Shown here piece after piece: positions 34,503 through 44,391 of a stretch of 64,000 bases of DNA. Location of the stretch: positions 62,001 to 126,000 of the forward strand of contig JAIORK010000012.1 in assembly GCA_021108215.1 (NCBI GenBank), read 5' to 3'. The notes under the pieces are model-generated. The model did no database searches. It saw only the letters and a list, made by a program, of their open reading frames with translations, and was not told where the DNA came from. How positions within the stretch are numbered: the stretch's first letter is position 1; every line of letters begins with the position of its first letter. The position numbers and the translations under genes are program-made. This stretch comes from a bacterium (GTDB taxonomy: Bacteria > Oederibacteriota > JAAXVQ01 > JAUVAV01).

Positions 34503-37500
34503 ATGAAAAGTTTAGGAATATGTTTGGGTGCTTCTACAGTTAGTGCTGTGGTACTGGAGAAAAATGAGAAAGGCATTACTGTTTTAGATTATAAACGCGC
34601 TTCTCATGAGGGTAATCCCAAAGGAACATTGAAAAAACTGCTGGAGAGTAATGTGTGGCAAGTTGACCATGTTGCAGTAACCGGACGAAAATTTCGTCAT
34701 ATTTTGAAAATGCCTTCAATTACAGAACCGGAAGCAGTGGAAGTGGCATTGGGTTATGTTTGGAAGGACAAAAAATTACCTGAAGCGGTCATATCGGCAG
34801 GCGGCGAAACCTTTATGGTTTATCTACTGGATACTGAAGGCAAAATCCATAATGTGACGACCGGCAATAAATGCGCATCCGGTACCGGTGAGTTTTTTTT
34901 GCAGCAAATTAAACGCATGGATTTAACCATTGAAGACGCTATTGAAAAAGGCAAACAAGGTAAGGCCTATTCAGTGAGCGGGCGGTGTTCGGTTTTTTGT
35001 AAAAGTGATTGTACGCATGCGTTGAATAAAGGTGTGCCGATTACAGATATAACCGCAGGTTTGTGTAAAATGATTTCCAGTAAAATTCATGAGCTTCTAC
35101 TGAAGGAAAAAATAAAAAATATCATGGTGATTGGCGGTACCTCGAAAAATGAAGTGGTGATGGATTATCTGCGTGCAGAAGTCGATACCTTGATAATCCC
35201 TGAAGAAGCTGCTTATTTTGAAGCATTGGGAACAGCCCTCTGGGGATTTGATAATAAAGATACTGTTCCGGCTAAATGGGATGAAATATTTGAGGAATTT
35301 ACAACCAGTTTTAATTTTTTACCTTCCTTCAAATCTTCACAAGACAAAGTGGTTTTTAAAGAAGCATCACGGATTTCTTTAAATGAAGGTGATGAATGTG
35401 TTGTTGGATTGGATGTTGGATCAACCACAACTAAGGCGGTGGTTGTGCGGACAAAAGATCATGGGATTGCAGCTTCCATCTATCTGCGCACGAATGGCGA
35501 TCCTATTCAAGCATCACGCAATTGTTATAAAGCGTTGCTGGAACAAATTGGTGATATCAAAATCAATGTGATTGGATTGGGTACAACAGGTTCCGGCAGA
35601 CAAATCGCAGGATTACATGCTTTAACCGATGGAATTATTAATGAAATTATTGCTCATGCCAGAGCAGCCTCTTTCTATGATCCGGAAGTGGATACTATTT
35701 TTGAAATCGGCGGGCAGGACGCTAAATATACTTATTTAACCAATTCTGTACCATCGGATTATGCCATGAATGAAGCATGCTCTGCAGGAACCGGCTCGTT
35801 TTTAGAAGAAGCGGCGTTCGAGTCATTGTCCGTGGATGTCAAAGATATTGGCGATATCGCTATGCAGGCAGAAGAGATACCGAACTTCAGCGACCAGTGT
35901 GCTGCATTTATTTCCAGTGACATTAAAACCGCTTTTCAGGAAGGCGTGAGTCGGGAATCGGTGATCGCCGGATTGGTTCATTCCATTTGTTTGAATTATG
36001 ATAATCGTGTCAAGGGACACCGTCCGGTTGGTAAAAAAGTATTTATGCAGGGTGGTGTCTGCTACAACAAAGCAGTACCCATTGCTATGGCGGCATTAAT
36101 TGGAAAAAATATTATTGTGCCGCCGGATCCGGGATTAATGGGTGCATTTGGTGTGGCTTTGGAAGTTCAGGCACAGATTGAGCTGGGTTTTTTAGAGAAA
36201 GGCTTTTTTGATTTAACGATTCTAAAAGACCGCATAGTTGAATATAAAGATAGTTTTACTTGTGGCGGCGGCCGGGAAAAGTGTGATCGCGCCTGTTCTA
36301 TTAACCGCATAAAGATAGAAGATCAAATATATCCATTTGGCGGTGCCTGCAATATGTATTATAATTTGCGCCACAAAATTAATGTCAGTTCAAAAAAATT
36401 CGATCTGATTGAGTATCGCAATCATCTCTATTTTAATAAGTATGCGCCTGTGCAGGAAAATCTTGCCTCTGATGCCCCTTCTGTAGGTATTAATAAAACC
36501 TTTCATCAGCACTCGGTCTTTCCGCTTTTTTATCATTACTTCAATCAACTCGGGGTCAAGATCCATTTGTCCGACAGAGTTTGTGATGAAGGTGTTGATC
36601 GTAAAGAAACCTCGTTTTGTTTTCCCTGTGAGCTGGCACTCGGATTATTTCATGATTTATTGGAAAAAAAACCGGATTATATTTTTATGCCTCACTTAGA
36701 AGAAATGTATGTAAATGATAAAGAAAATCCGCGGAAAGAATTTCACTGCACATGTATTTTTATTCAAGGGGAAGCGTTTTTCTTGATGGAAGGATTCAAA
36801 GACCGCAAGACGGAATTTAAATCCAAGATGATCTCGCCAACACTTAATTTTTCAAAAGGCTTTGAGAGTGAACAGGATGTTTTTGGAAAAATGGCACAGA
36901 AGTTTGGCAAAACTTATGAAGAAGGTATTGCGGCATTTAAATTTGGTATTATGCAGCAGAAGGCATTTTGGAAGGAATGCAAAGAGGCATGCAATGAAGT
37001 GTTAAAAGAGATAGAAAAAGATAAGGAAAAAATCGGTATTGTAATTATAGGCAGACCGTATAATTCTTTTGCTAAAGAAGCGAACAAAGGCATACCTTAT
37101 AAGTATGCATCACGTGGTATTTATGTAATTCCCCATGATATGCTTCCCTGGGAAGAAATAGAAGATGATCCTGATATGTTCTGGGAAATGGGACATCGGC
37201 TTATGAAGGCGACAAAGTTTGTTAAGCAGCATCCGCAACTATTTGCCACGTATATTATGAATTTTTTATGCGCGATTGATTCCATCTTAATTACCTATTT
37301 TAGGGATATCATGGGTGTTAAACCATCGTTGACACTTGAATTGGATGGCCATACCGCTGATGCCGGGATTAATACCCGAATAGAAGCTTTTCTTGATATC
37401 ATAAGAAATTATAAAAAAATGAGTGCTGATTTGAAGGATATTGATTATTCAGAATATAAACCTTCGCATATGGAAAAAATCGGCAGTGATTTGTATATGA

Positions 37501-38831
37501 TTAATTCGAGAAAAGAAAAATATGCGATTACAGATCCGCGTGTAAAACTTATTCTACCCAATATGGGTGATGCGACCACGCGGTTGCTGGCGGCCGCGTT
37601 TGTGAGTTGTGGAATCAATGCAGAACCGCTGCCGGTACCGGATATGCAAGTACTGAAGTACGGCCGTGCCAATACGACGTGTAAAGAGTGTTTGCCTATG
37701 TTGCTGTGTATCGGCTCTTTTTTGAAGTATCTTTTACATGCAAGACCTAAAGGGGAAAATATAATTTTATTTGTTCCGGCTGCTGCCGGCTATTGCCGCT
37801 TGGGTCAGTATCGTATTTTTATTCGCGATATGTTGAAAAAACTGAATATTCGTGATGTGAGCATTTTATCATTGGAAAACGAGAGTAGTTATGCCGGTCT
37901 GGGAGCGAATTTTAAGCTTGCGGCCTGGAAAGCAGTTGTGATGGGTGATGTCCTTAAAGATATCAATAATTCCATACGGGCCATGGCCCAAGATCCGGAA
38001 GCTGGACAGAAAATCTATGACGAGGAACTTGACCGCATTGTCGGGATTGTTAAAAATAAAGGCAAGCATTTATATAGGACCTTGAGTAATTCAGCCCGGC
38101 GTTTTGCGAAGATTTCGCGTAAGTTTGAATTGTTGGAAGCGAATTTTGTTGCTATTGTAGGCGAAATTTTTGTGCGGCGTGATCGTTTTTCGCGGCAAGG
38201 ATTGATTGGCCGGTTGGCAAAAGATGGTTTTGTTGTTCGTGTCGCGCACTTGTCGGAATGGATGTACTACATGGATTATATGATTAAACACGGGATGTTT
38301 CAGACGAACCATACCTGGCGCGAAAAAATGGAGATGAAAATCAGTAATATGTTTCAACAACATATAGAAAAAAAATTAAAAAGAATATTTATTAAATCCG
38401 GATTACTGGAAATCAGTTATGTGGATCTCGATAAAACGATTGCGCATTCCACACATATTTTGCCTCGGGAACTCAAAGGTGAGCCGGGGATGATTATTGG
38501 TATGGCACTTGATGAGTCAGCGCATAAATATGCCGGTATTATCAATATTGGCCCTTTTGGGTGTATGCCGGTGAGGTACATTGAATCAACCTTGACACCA
38601 TCCATGACAATTGGAGGGAAAAAAGAGGGTTTGGAAGAGGCTGGGGTGGAACTTGATTTGTCAGGGTTTAAAGATACGGATGTACTGCCTTTCCTGACTT
38701 TGGAAACAGACGGTAATCCATTTCCGCAAATTATTGAAGCGCGCATTGAAACTTTTTGTTTGCAAGCCAAACGGATGGGAGAGAAGATAAAAGAAGAAAA
38801 AAAATTCAAGCGGCTGGCACACACACATTGA
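34503..38831 (+). CDS. Giant acyl-CoA dehydratase activase / dehydratase fusion
   Basis: A 1442-residue protein; ATG 34503 has AGGGGAG (34491-34497) 5 nt upstream. Domains: first BcrA/BadF-type ATPase (1-260; LGICLGASTVSAVVL, cluster Cys in NKCASGTGEF), second ATPase (about 300-575; VGLDVGSTTTKAVVV, EIGGQDAKYTYL, cluster Cys in NEACSAGTGSFLEE). A DUF2229-type region (about 680-900) follows, then a 2-hydroxyglutaryl-CoA dehydratase-like region (about 1000-1300, LPNMGDATTRLLAAAF...GRANTTCKECLPM). Numerous Cys could bind several Fe-S clusters. This architecture recurs in anaerobes as 'activase-related protein'; its reaction is unknown. It is a single-gene unit, convergent with the next gene. Confidence 0.92.
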   Translation: MKSLGICLGASTVSAVVLEKNEKGITVLDYKRASHEGNPKGTLKKLLESNVWQVDHVAVTGRKFRHILKMPSITEPEAVEVALGYVWKDKKLPEAVISAGGETFMVYLLDTEGKIHNVTTGNKCASGTGEFFLQQIKRMDLTIEDAIEKGKQGKAYSVSGRCSVFCKSDCTHALNKGVPITDITAGLCKMISSKIHELLLKEKIKNIMVIGGTSKNEVVMDYLRAEVDTLIIPEEAAYFEALGTALWGFDNKDTVPAKWDEIFEEFTTSFNFLPSFKSSQDKVVFKEASRISLNEGDECVVGLDVGSTTTKAVVVRTKDHGIAASIYLRTNGDPIQASRNCYKALLEQIGDIKINVIGLGTTGSGRQIAGLHALTDGIINEIIAHARAASFYDPEVDTIFEIGGQDAKYTYLTNSVPSDYAMNEACSAGTGSFLEEAAFESLSVDVKDIGDIAMQAEEIPNFSDQCAAFISSDIKTAFQEGVSRESVIAGLVHSICLNYDNRVKGHRPVGKKVFMQGGVCYNKAVPIAMAALIGKNIIVPPDPGLMGAFGVALEVQAQIELGFLEKGFFDLTILKDRIVEYKDSFTCGGGREKCDRACSINRIKIEDQIYPFGGACNMYYNLRHKINVSSKKFDLIEYRNHLYFNKYAPVQENLASDAPSVGINKTFHQHSVFPLFYHYFNQLGVKIHLSDRVCDEGVDRKETSFCFPCELALGLFHDLLEKKPDYIFMPHLEEMYVNDKENPRKEFHCTCIFIQGEAFFLMEGFKDRKTEFKSKMISPTLNFSKGFESEQDVFGKMAQKFGKTYEEGIAAFKFGIMQQKAFWKECKEACNEVLKEIEKDKEKIGIVIIGRPYNSFAKEANKGIPYKYASRGIYVIPHDMLPWEEIEDDPDMFWEMGHRLMKATKFVKQHPQLFATYIMNFLCAIDSILITYFRDIMGVKPSLTLELDGHTADAGINTRIEAFLDIIRNYKKMSADLKDIDYSEYKPSHMEKIGSDLYMINSRKEKYAITDPRVKLILPNMGDATTRLLAAAFVSCGINAEPLPVPDMQVLKYGRANTTCKECLPMLLCIGSFLKYLLHARPKGENIILFVPAAAGYCRLGQYRIFIRDMLKKLNIRDVSILSLENESSYAGLGANFKLAAWKAVVMGDVLKDINNSIRAMAQDPEAGQKIYDEELDRIVGIVKNKGKHLYRTLSNSARRFAKISRKFELLEANFVAIVGEIFVRRDRFSRQGLIGRLAKDGFVVRVAHLSEWMYYMDYMIKHGMFQTNHTWREKMEMKISNMFQQHIEKKLKRIFIKSGLLEISYVDLDKTIAHSTHILPRELKGEPGMIIGMALDESAHKYAGIINIGPFGCMPVRYIESTLTPSMTIGGKKEGLEEAGVELDLSGFKDTDVLPFLTLETDGNPFPQIIEARIETFCLQAKRMGEKIKEEKKFKRLAHTH

Positions 38832-38845
38832 TGGCGGCTGTCTGT

Positions 38846-40573
38846 TTAAATCATTAGATCATCCAATTCCAGCCGATGGAGGTCTCGGGATGCAGGATGC
38901 CAGACAGAGGTGTCCTTGATCGCGTTGATGCGTTTTTGGATCTGGTGTGAGAGGACGGTGTTCTGCTTTTTTTCGTAGAGCAGACCCAACTGCTCAAGTG
39001 GGATAAGCAGCATGGCATTGTTTTTGCCATAAACTTTTTCAAAAATTTCCAGAGATTTGGCCAAAGCATTCTCTGCGGCAATGAAATTATTTTGAAAAAT
39101 ATAGAGATCCGTTATTTTGATCAGCTGCCCGGCATAAAGGGCATTGTCCTCACCGATTGCCCGGCGGGTGATTTCCAGGGCTTGTTTGATCTGATAGTCT
39201 GCATCATGAAATTTTCCCTGAGAAAAATAAATTTTTCCCAATTGACATGCAGAGGCTGCGGTGGCGGTGTGCGCAGTACCGAAATATTTTTCATTGACAA
39301 CGTACGCATGCGCGGTCAGATACTCGGCCTGGAGCAGGTGTTTTTGTATGAATTTAAGCGCGCCCAGTTTGAGGAAAACGGAGGAAACCAGTGGGTTTTC
39401 AAGCCCCAGCGTTTGTTCGGCGATTTTTTTTGCCTGCTCATAAAATTTTTCAGCTTGATCCAACTTGAGCAGGTCCCTATAAAAATCACCCATACGTTCC
39501 AGGAAGAAACAGGTATACATGTTGTAGCCCTTTGAGGATTTCACCGCCAAATTGAGTGCTTCGATATGGAATTTTTCTGCCTGATCATAGCGGCAATAGG
39601 CTTGGTTGATGACCCCCAGGTTGCTGTAGATAAGCGCGAGGGTACCTAGGATGACAGGATGTTTTAAGTTTTTGGGATATTTCTCCAGTATTAAAAGACA
39701 GTTGTTGGCAATGGGGCGGGCTTGGTCATAGCGGCCCTGATAAATATAATTTGAAACCAGGTTGTTCATCATAAACAGGACAAAGAGATGGTCTTCGCCG
39801 AATTGTGATTGATAGAGACGTAATAAATTGTTGGCAAGTGTGAAAGCACTTTTGTGGTCGCCGGTTTTTAATTTGAATTCCAGCAAGTCTGATTGCAACG
39901 CTATGGTGAAATGGTTTTCCTGACCCAGTTTCATGCGTGCCAAACGGACGGTGTTTTCAGCCAGCCGGATACCGGGAACAAAACGGCCCTGGAAATAAAT
40001 GTGTTGGTAATCTTGACGCAGCAGGCCCAGTTCGCGGGAGCGGATATCCGGTGCAAACCAGGACAAAACCCAAGAGGAAATATTAGCGCGTCTGATTTGC
40101 GTATCAAAAAGATGGATGTTGAAGAGCGACGGGAGCAGCAGGGTGACTGCCAGCATGGCAACCAGCAGGATGAAAGGTGCAGGCCATTTGACATTGCCGC
40201 GTTTTTTCAAGGCGGTGAAGCGGTCGGTTTTTTCCCGGTCTGCAAGGGCGCGCGCTTTATGAAATGCCGATAGATAGACAAGGTTGGCAATCAGTCCGGA
40301 GAAAAGCATAAGCTCAATGCTAAAGGTGAAATAGAGGGGATTGGTGGTAAAGAAAAAATCGAAAATGAGATAACCCAACGCCAGAACAAGGCTCCAGCCG
40401 TACTGTTTACGATAAGCAAACCAAAGCGGCCCGGCAATGAAGGCGCCCCAGTTCCATACCCCCAATCCGCGGGTGAAATTCCATTTGTATAAAAAATAGC
40501 GGCTATTGTGAACTGTGAAAGTTGTGATCTCGGATTCATTCAAGAGGTCTTTTTTAGCGGGAGTTTGTGTCAT
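38846..40573 (-). CDS. Membrane-anchored TPR protein with DUF2628 domain
   Basis: A 575-residue protein. Residues 20-110 are a DUF2628-like region with hydrophobic segments (WNWGAFIAGPLWFAYRKQYGW and following). A further TM helix lies near 133-150. From about 195 to the end are tetratricopeptide repeats of the kinesin-light-chain/TPR_12 type: repeated A-x-x-x-Y-x-x-A/Q-A-x-x-I with G-x-x-x-P/H-x-x-V spacers. It is likely a protein-interaction scaffold facing one side of the inner membrane. No clear Shine-Dalgarno precedes ATG 40573. It is convergent with the giant fusion gene (14 bp between stops) and divergent from the oxidase gene. Confidence 0.82.
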   Translation of the reverse strand: MTQTPAKKDLLNESEITTFTVHNSRYFLYKWNFTRGLGVWNWGAFIAGPLWFAYRKQYGWSLVLALGYLIFDFFFTTNPLYFTFSIELMLFSGLIANLVYLSAFHKARALADREKTDRFTALKKRGNVKWPAPFILLVAMLAVTLLLPSLFNIHLFDTQIRRANISSWVLSWFAPDIRSRELGLLRQDYQHIYFQGRFVPGIRLAENTVRLARMKLGQENHFTIALQSDLLEFKLKTGDHKSAFTLANNLLRLYQSQFGEDHLFVLFMMNNLVSNYIYQGRYDQARPIANNCLLILEKYPKNLKHPVILGTLALIYSNLGVINQAYCRYDQAEKFHIEALNLAVKSSKGYNMYTCFFLERMGDFYRDLLKLDQAEKFYEQAKKIAEQTLGLENPLVSSVFLKLGALKFIQKHLLQAEYLTAHAYVVNEKYFGTAHTATAASACQLGKIYFSQGKFHDADYQIKQALEITRRAIGEDNALYAGQLIKITDLYIFQNNFIAAENALAKSLEIFEKVYGKNNAMLLIPLEQLGLLYEKKQNTVLSHQIQKRINAIKDTSVWHPASRDLHRLELDDLMI

Positions 40574-40774
40574 TTTGTTGCGCTCGCTTTTGCAGGGGTA
40601 AAATGATTTCGCTCATCATAACGGAGTTTTAAAAAGGTGTCCATGATAAATCAATCCGGTGGGAGGGTGTTTTGCTCAGTGGGACAGTAACGCTTTTAAA
40701 AACACTGTTTATCTTTAAAATTATTTTTGATAGAGTTGTTGGAGTTTTTAACCACGACCAAAGGAAGAATTTTT

Positions 40775-41878
40775 ATGAATTTTCGATACACGGTTATTGG
40801 CGCCGGCGTAATCGGTTTGGCCGTTGCCCGATCACTCTTGCAACACTGCCGACCCGGGGAAACTGTTTTGGTGGTGGAAAAAGAAGGCCGCTTTGGATGC
40901 GGGATCAGCAGCCGGAACAGTGAAGTGATTCACGCAGGGATTTATTATCCGACCCATAGTCTCAAGCACACACTCTGTATTGCCGGCCGCCGGATGCTGT
41001 ATGCCTACTGTGACGCGCATAAAGTCCCGCATGCAAAATGTGGCAAATTGATTGTCGCAACCACGCCGGAAGAAGAGACTGTTTTAGAGGATGTTGAAAA
41101 ACAAGCACTGGCAAATGGTGTTGAGGCAGTGCGCCGCTTAACCCGCTCTCAGGCACTGGAAATGGAACCGGACATAAAAGTTTTTTCAGCGCTTTTCTCT
41201 GAAGAAACCGGTATGATAGATACTCACAAGTTTATGCAAAGCATGGCAGCTGAAATAGAGGCGGCCGGGGGGATAATCGCCTATGGCGCTGCGGTGACTG
41301 ACGTGGAATTGAAAAAAGGGGACTATGTTATTCGTCTGGCGGATGATACGGTATTTCACTCTGGTTATGTTATCAATGCAGCGGGGTTGCAGGCGCTTGA
41401 GATAAGTAAAATGATCGGGGTGGAACCGGTAAGGCTGCATCCTTGCAAAGGCAGCTACTTTTATTATACGGGTAAGCATCGTGTAAAACATCTTGTTTAT
41501 CCGGTGCCGGAAAAAAAGTTAACCGGATTGGGTGTCCATGCCACCCTGGATTTAACGGGGCGTTTGAAATTTGGTCCGGACACGGAATATGTGCATGCCG
41601 GCGATGACTATGAAATTGATGAAGGGAAAAAGAAGTCGTTTTTTGAAGCAGCTCAAAAAATAATTCCGTCAGTAAAATACGATCAACTGGTTCCGGATAT
41701 GGCAGGGATTCGTCCCAAAATCCAAGGGCCGGAAGATCCGGTGGTGAAAGATTTTTATATTTGTGAAGAAAAAACATCTCCCAAATGGATCAATCTTTTA
41801 GGGATCGAATCGCCGGGGCTTACCTGCGCTCTGGCCATTGGTGATTATGTTGTGCAGGATATTATTGGGTTGGCATAG
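40775..41878 (+). CDS. L-2-hydroxyglutarate oxidase-like FAD protein
   Basis: DAO-family flavoprotein of 367 residues. ATG 40775 has AAGGAAG (40761-40767) 7 nt upstream. FAD-binding Rossmann motif VIGAGVIGLAVARSLL (6-21), then EKEGRFGCGISSRNSEVIHAGIYY (crossing the conserved S-S-R-N-S-x-V-I-H-A-G-x-Y-Y motif of LhgO-type enzymes), and PDMAGIRPKIQGP near the end. LhgO oxidises L-2-hydroxyglutarate to 2-oxoglutarate with quinone reduction. A related role on another 2-hydroxy acid is possible. Adjacent to the 2-hydroxyacyl-CoA-type activase genes only at a distance, so a pathway link is speculative. It is followed 21 nt later by the sugar cluster. Confidence 0.85.
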   Translation: MNFRYTVIGAGVIGLAVARSLLQHCRPGETVLVVEKEGRFGCGISSRNSEVIHAGIYYPTHSLKHTLCIAGRRMLYAYCDAHKVPHAKCGKLIVATTPEEETVLEDVEKQALANGVEAVRRLTRSQALEMEPDIKVFSALFSEETGMIDTHKFMQSMAAEIEAAGGIIAYGAAVTDVELKKGDYVIRLADDTVFHSGYVINAAGLQALEISKMIGVEPVRLHPCKGSYFYYTGKHRVKHLVYPVPEKKLTGLGVHATLDLTGRLKFGPDTEYVHAGDDYEIDEGKKKSFFEAAQKIIPSVKYDQLVPDMAGIRPKIQGPEDPVVKDFYICEEKTSPKWINLLGIESPGLTCALAIGDYVVQDIIGLA

Positions 41879-41899
41879 TAAGAAAACAGGAGGAAGCTT

Positions 41900-42940
41900 G
41901 TGCATATTTTGGTGACTGGGAATCTGGGATTTATTGGTTCTTTGGCAGTTGAGATGCTCAAAGAACGGGGAGACCATGTGACCGGGTTGGATATCGGGTA
42001 TTATACCGGATGTGATTTTGCAACGCTCACAGAACCGGATGTTCAGCTGATACGCGATATTCGCAATGTGAAGGTCGAAGATCTCGACGGGATTGACGCT
42101 GTTTTTCATTTTGCGGCGCTTTCAAATGATCCGACCGGTGAATTGAATCCCGAGCTTACCCAAGCCATAAACTTTAGAGCTTCGGTTGATCTGGCCGGAT
42201 TGGCCAAGCGGGCCGGGATTGATCGGTTTGTTTTCTCGTCTTCCTGCAGTCTTTATGGTAAGGCGGAAGGGGATCGCCCGAAAACCGAGGACGATGCCAT
42301 GAATCCTTTGACCGTTTATGCCAAATCGAAGGTTTGGTCTGAAGAGGCGATTACACAATTGGCTGATGAGAATTTTTGTCCGATTTTTATGCGCAATGCG
42401 ACCGCCTACGGGATTTCCCCGCGGCTCAGGCTTGACTTGGTGCTGAACAACCTGACTGCGGTTGCCTTTGCCACTCAGGAGGTAAGGATTATGAGTGACG
42501 GCACACCCTGGCGGCCTATCATTCATGCCCGGGATATTGTGAATGCGTATTGTGCGGTTTTGGAAGCGCCGCGCGAGGTGGTGTTCAACCGGAAATTTAA
42601 TGTGGGTGTCAATGCGGAAAATTATCAAGTACGCGCGATTGCTGATATGGTCCAGTCCGTATTGAAAAACTGTAATGTTGTGTTTACCCAAGAACATGGT
42701 ACGGATACGCGTTCCTACCGGGTTGCATTTGATAAATTTCATCAAGCGGTTCCGGGGTTTGAAGCGCAGTGGACTGCCATGCAGGGGATTGAGGAATTGT
42801 GCCGTGCGTTTAAGGAAAAATCTTTTAGTCATGCGGACTTTTTATCGCGCAAATATACCCGCTTGAAACAAATTGAGTATTTAATTCAAAACAGGATTTT
42901 TGATGAAAATCTTGCCAGGATGGAGACGGACGCATGTTAG
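41900..42940 (+). CDS. NAD-dependent sugar epimerase/dehydratase
   Basis: Extended short-chain dehydrogenase of 346 residues. GTG start with AGGAGG just upstream (41889-41894). NAD-binding VTGNLGFIGSLAVE (5-18; the usual G-x-x-G-x-x-G has Asn-Leu inside), FHFAALSNDP, SSSCSLYG and the active-site pair Y-x-x-x-K in VYAKSK (near 138). It resembles UDP-glucose 4-epimerase/4,6-dehydratase relatives of O-antigen clusters. Nothing in the sequence fixes the substrate. The 3' end overlaps the RmlC-like gene by 7 nt. Confidence 0.85.
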   Translation: MHILVTGNLGFIGSLAVEMLKERGDHVTGLDIGYYTGCDFATLTEPDVQLIRDIRNVKVEDLDGIDAVFHFAALSNDPTGELNPELTQAINFRASVDLAGLAKRAGIDRFVFSSSCSLYGKAEGDRPKTEDDAMNPLTVYAKSKVWSEEAITQLADENFCPIFMRNATAYGISPRLRLDLVLNNLTAVAFATQEVRIMSDGTPWRPIIHARDIVNAYCAVLEAPREVVFNRKFNVGVNAENYQVRAIADMVQSVLKNCNVVFTQEHGTDTRSYRVAFDKFHQAVPGFEAQWTAMQGIEELCRAFKEKSFSHADFLSRKYTRLKQIEYLIQNRIFDENLARMETDAC

Positions 42941-43485
42941 GTTTTCAGAAAACCGATCTTGAGGGTGTGCTGGTGATGGAGGCTAAAATAGTGCAGGATG
43001 AGCGCGGTGCGTTCGTGAAAAATTATCAAGCGGAAATGTTCCGCGAACAAGGCATTGATTTTACTATGCAAGAGTGTTTCTATTCCGTTTCCAAAAAAGG
43101 TGTCCTGCGGGGAATGCACTTTCAGAGTCCGCCTTGTGATCATGCCAAAATGGTTTTTGTGCCGAGCGGGTCCATCCACGATGTTGTGTTGGATATTCGG
43201 GCGGGTTCGCCGACCTATGGTCGTGCAGTTGAAATGATGCTTTCCGGTGAAAACCGGCGCTCGCTTTATATTCCGGCTGGATTTGCCCATGGTTTTTTAG
43301 TGGAAAGCGATCAGGCGATTGTGGTGTACCAGGTTTCCACGCAGTATGCGCCTGACCATGATCATGGTATCCGCTGGGATTCTTTTGGATATCCCTGGGA
43401 AAATACAGAACCGGTTGTTTCTGAAAGAGACCGCGCATTGCCGGATTGGGAATTATTTCAAACACCATTTCAATATCGAGGTTGA
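42934..43485 (+). CDS. RmlC-like nucleotide-sugar epimerase
   Basis: A cupin of the dTDP-4-dehydrorhamnose 3,5-epimerase family, 183 residues. It has QDERGAFVKNY, the catalytic His in GVLRGMHFQSPP (near 63), the VLDIRAGSPTYG strand pair and IPAGFAHGFLV. The partner Tyr is replaced or shifted into the YQVSTQYAPDHDHGIRWD segment. In its setting next to an E1 dehydratase it may be the CDP-sugar epimerase (AscE-type) rather than true RmlC; no rmlA, rmlB or rmlD is present. Confidence 0.85.
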   Translation: MLGFQKTDLEGVLVMEAKIVQDERGAFVKNYQAEMFREQGIDFTMQECFYSVSKKGVLRGMHFQSPPCDHAKMVFVPSGSIHDVVLDIRAGSPTYGRAVEMMLSGENRRSLYIPAGFAHGFLVESDQAIVVYQVSTQYAPDHDHGIRWDSFGYPWENTEPVVSERDRALPDWELFQTPFQYRG

Positions 43486-43491
43486 TGTTAT

Positions 43492-44391
43492 ATGAAAATT
43501 GTAATTACGGGTGCAAGCGGATTTGTGGGAAGTCATCTGGTGCGCCGCCTGCGCAAGGACGGCATTGAAGTATCTGCCATTGTACGCGCTTCGACGGATA
43601 CGGAGTCGCTCCGAGCGCAAGGTGTTGACGTTTTTGTGTATCAAGATGATGGTGTTGCTTTGTATGATTATTATAAAAAACAGGCGTTTGACGGGTGCGT
43701 TCATCTGGCTGCTTGCTTTGTGAAACACCACACCACAGACCAGGTCGGGACGTTGATTGACGCCAACCTGAAATTCGGCGCGCACTGTCTTGAAGCAGCT
43801 GCCAAAGCCGGGGTCCCCTGGTTTGTTAACACCGGAACATTTTGGCAACACTATGAAAATCACGTTTATTCGCCGGTGAACTTGTATGCCGCGACCAAGC
43901 AGGCATTTGAAAGTCTGGCGGGATATTATCTGGAAACAACCACCCTTCAGTTTGTGACGCTCATGCTCAATGATACCTATGGACCGGATGATAAACGGTT
44001 TAAGATCATGAATTTATGGGACCGGCACAGCCGAACCCAAGAGGTGCTTGTCATGTCGCCGGGCGAACAATTTATCGATATCGTTTATATTGATGATGTG
44101 GTGGAAGCTTATTGCCAAATGATCCGTCTTTTGGACCAGGGGAAAGGCGCGGCATTTAGAGGGAGACAGTTTGCGGTCAGTTCAGGTAATTTTATTACTT
44201 TGAAAGATCTGGCCGATTTGTTTTCTGGAATTGTCAAGCGGCCGTTGAAAATTGATTGGGGGAAACGGCCTTATCAGGCGCACGAGATCATGGTTCCCTG
44301 GAATCAGGGAGAACCGGTTCCCGGCTGGCATGCCAGGGTCGGGCTGGAAGACGGGATTCGAGAAACGTTTTGCAAGGAAGGCACAACGTGA
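43492..44391 (+). CDS. NAD-dependent epimerase/reductase (RfbJ/AscF-like)
   Basis: A 299-residue extended SDR. VITGASGFVGSHLVRRL (3-19) is the NAD motif, HLAACFVKHHTTDQVG follows, and the active-site pair is YAATK (near 127). Size and neighbours fit the 4-ketoreductases that finish CDP-3,6-dideoxyhexoses (abequose or ascarylose synthases). The gene lies 6 nt behind the RmlC-like gene, and its TGA overlaps the GTG of rfbH. The final sugar is not predictable. Confidence 0.8.
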   Translation: MKIVITGASGFVGSHLVRRLRKDGIEVSAIVRASTDTESLRAQGVDVFVYQDDGVALYDYYKKQAFDGCVHLAACFVKHHTTDQVGTLIDANLKFGAHCLEAAAKAGVPWFVNTGTFWQHYENHVYSPVNLYAATKQAFESLAGYYLETTTLQFVTLMLNDTYGPDDKRFKIMNLWDRHSRTQEVLVMSPGEQFIDIVYIDDVVEAYCQMIRLLDQGKGAAFRGRQFAVSSGNFITLKDLADLFSGIVKRPLKIDWGKRPYQAHEIMVPWNQGEPVPGWHARVGLEDGIRETFCKEGTT

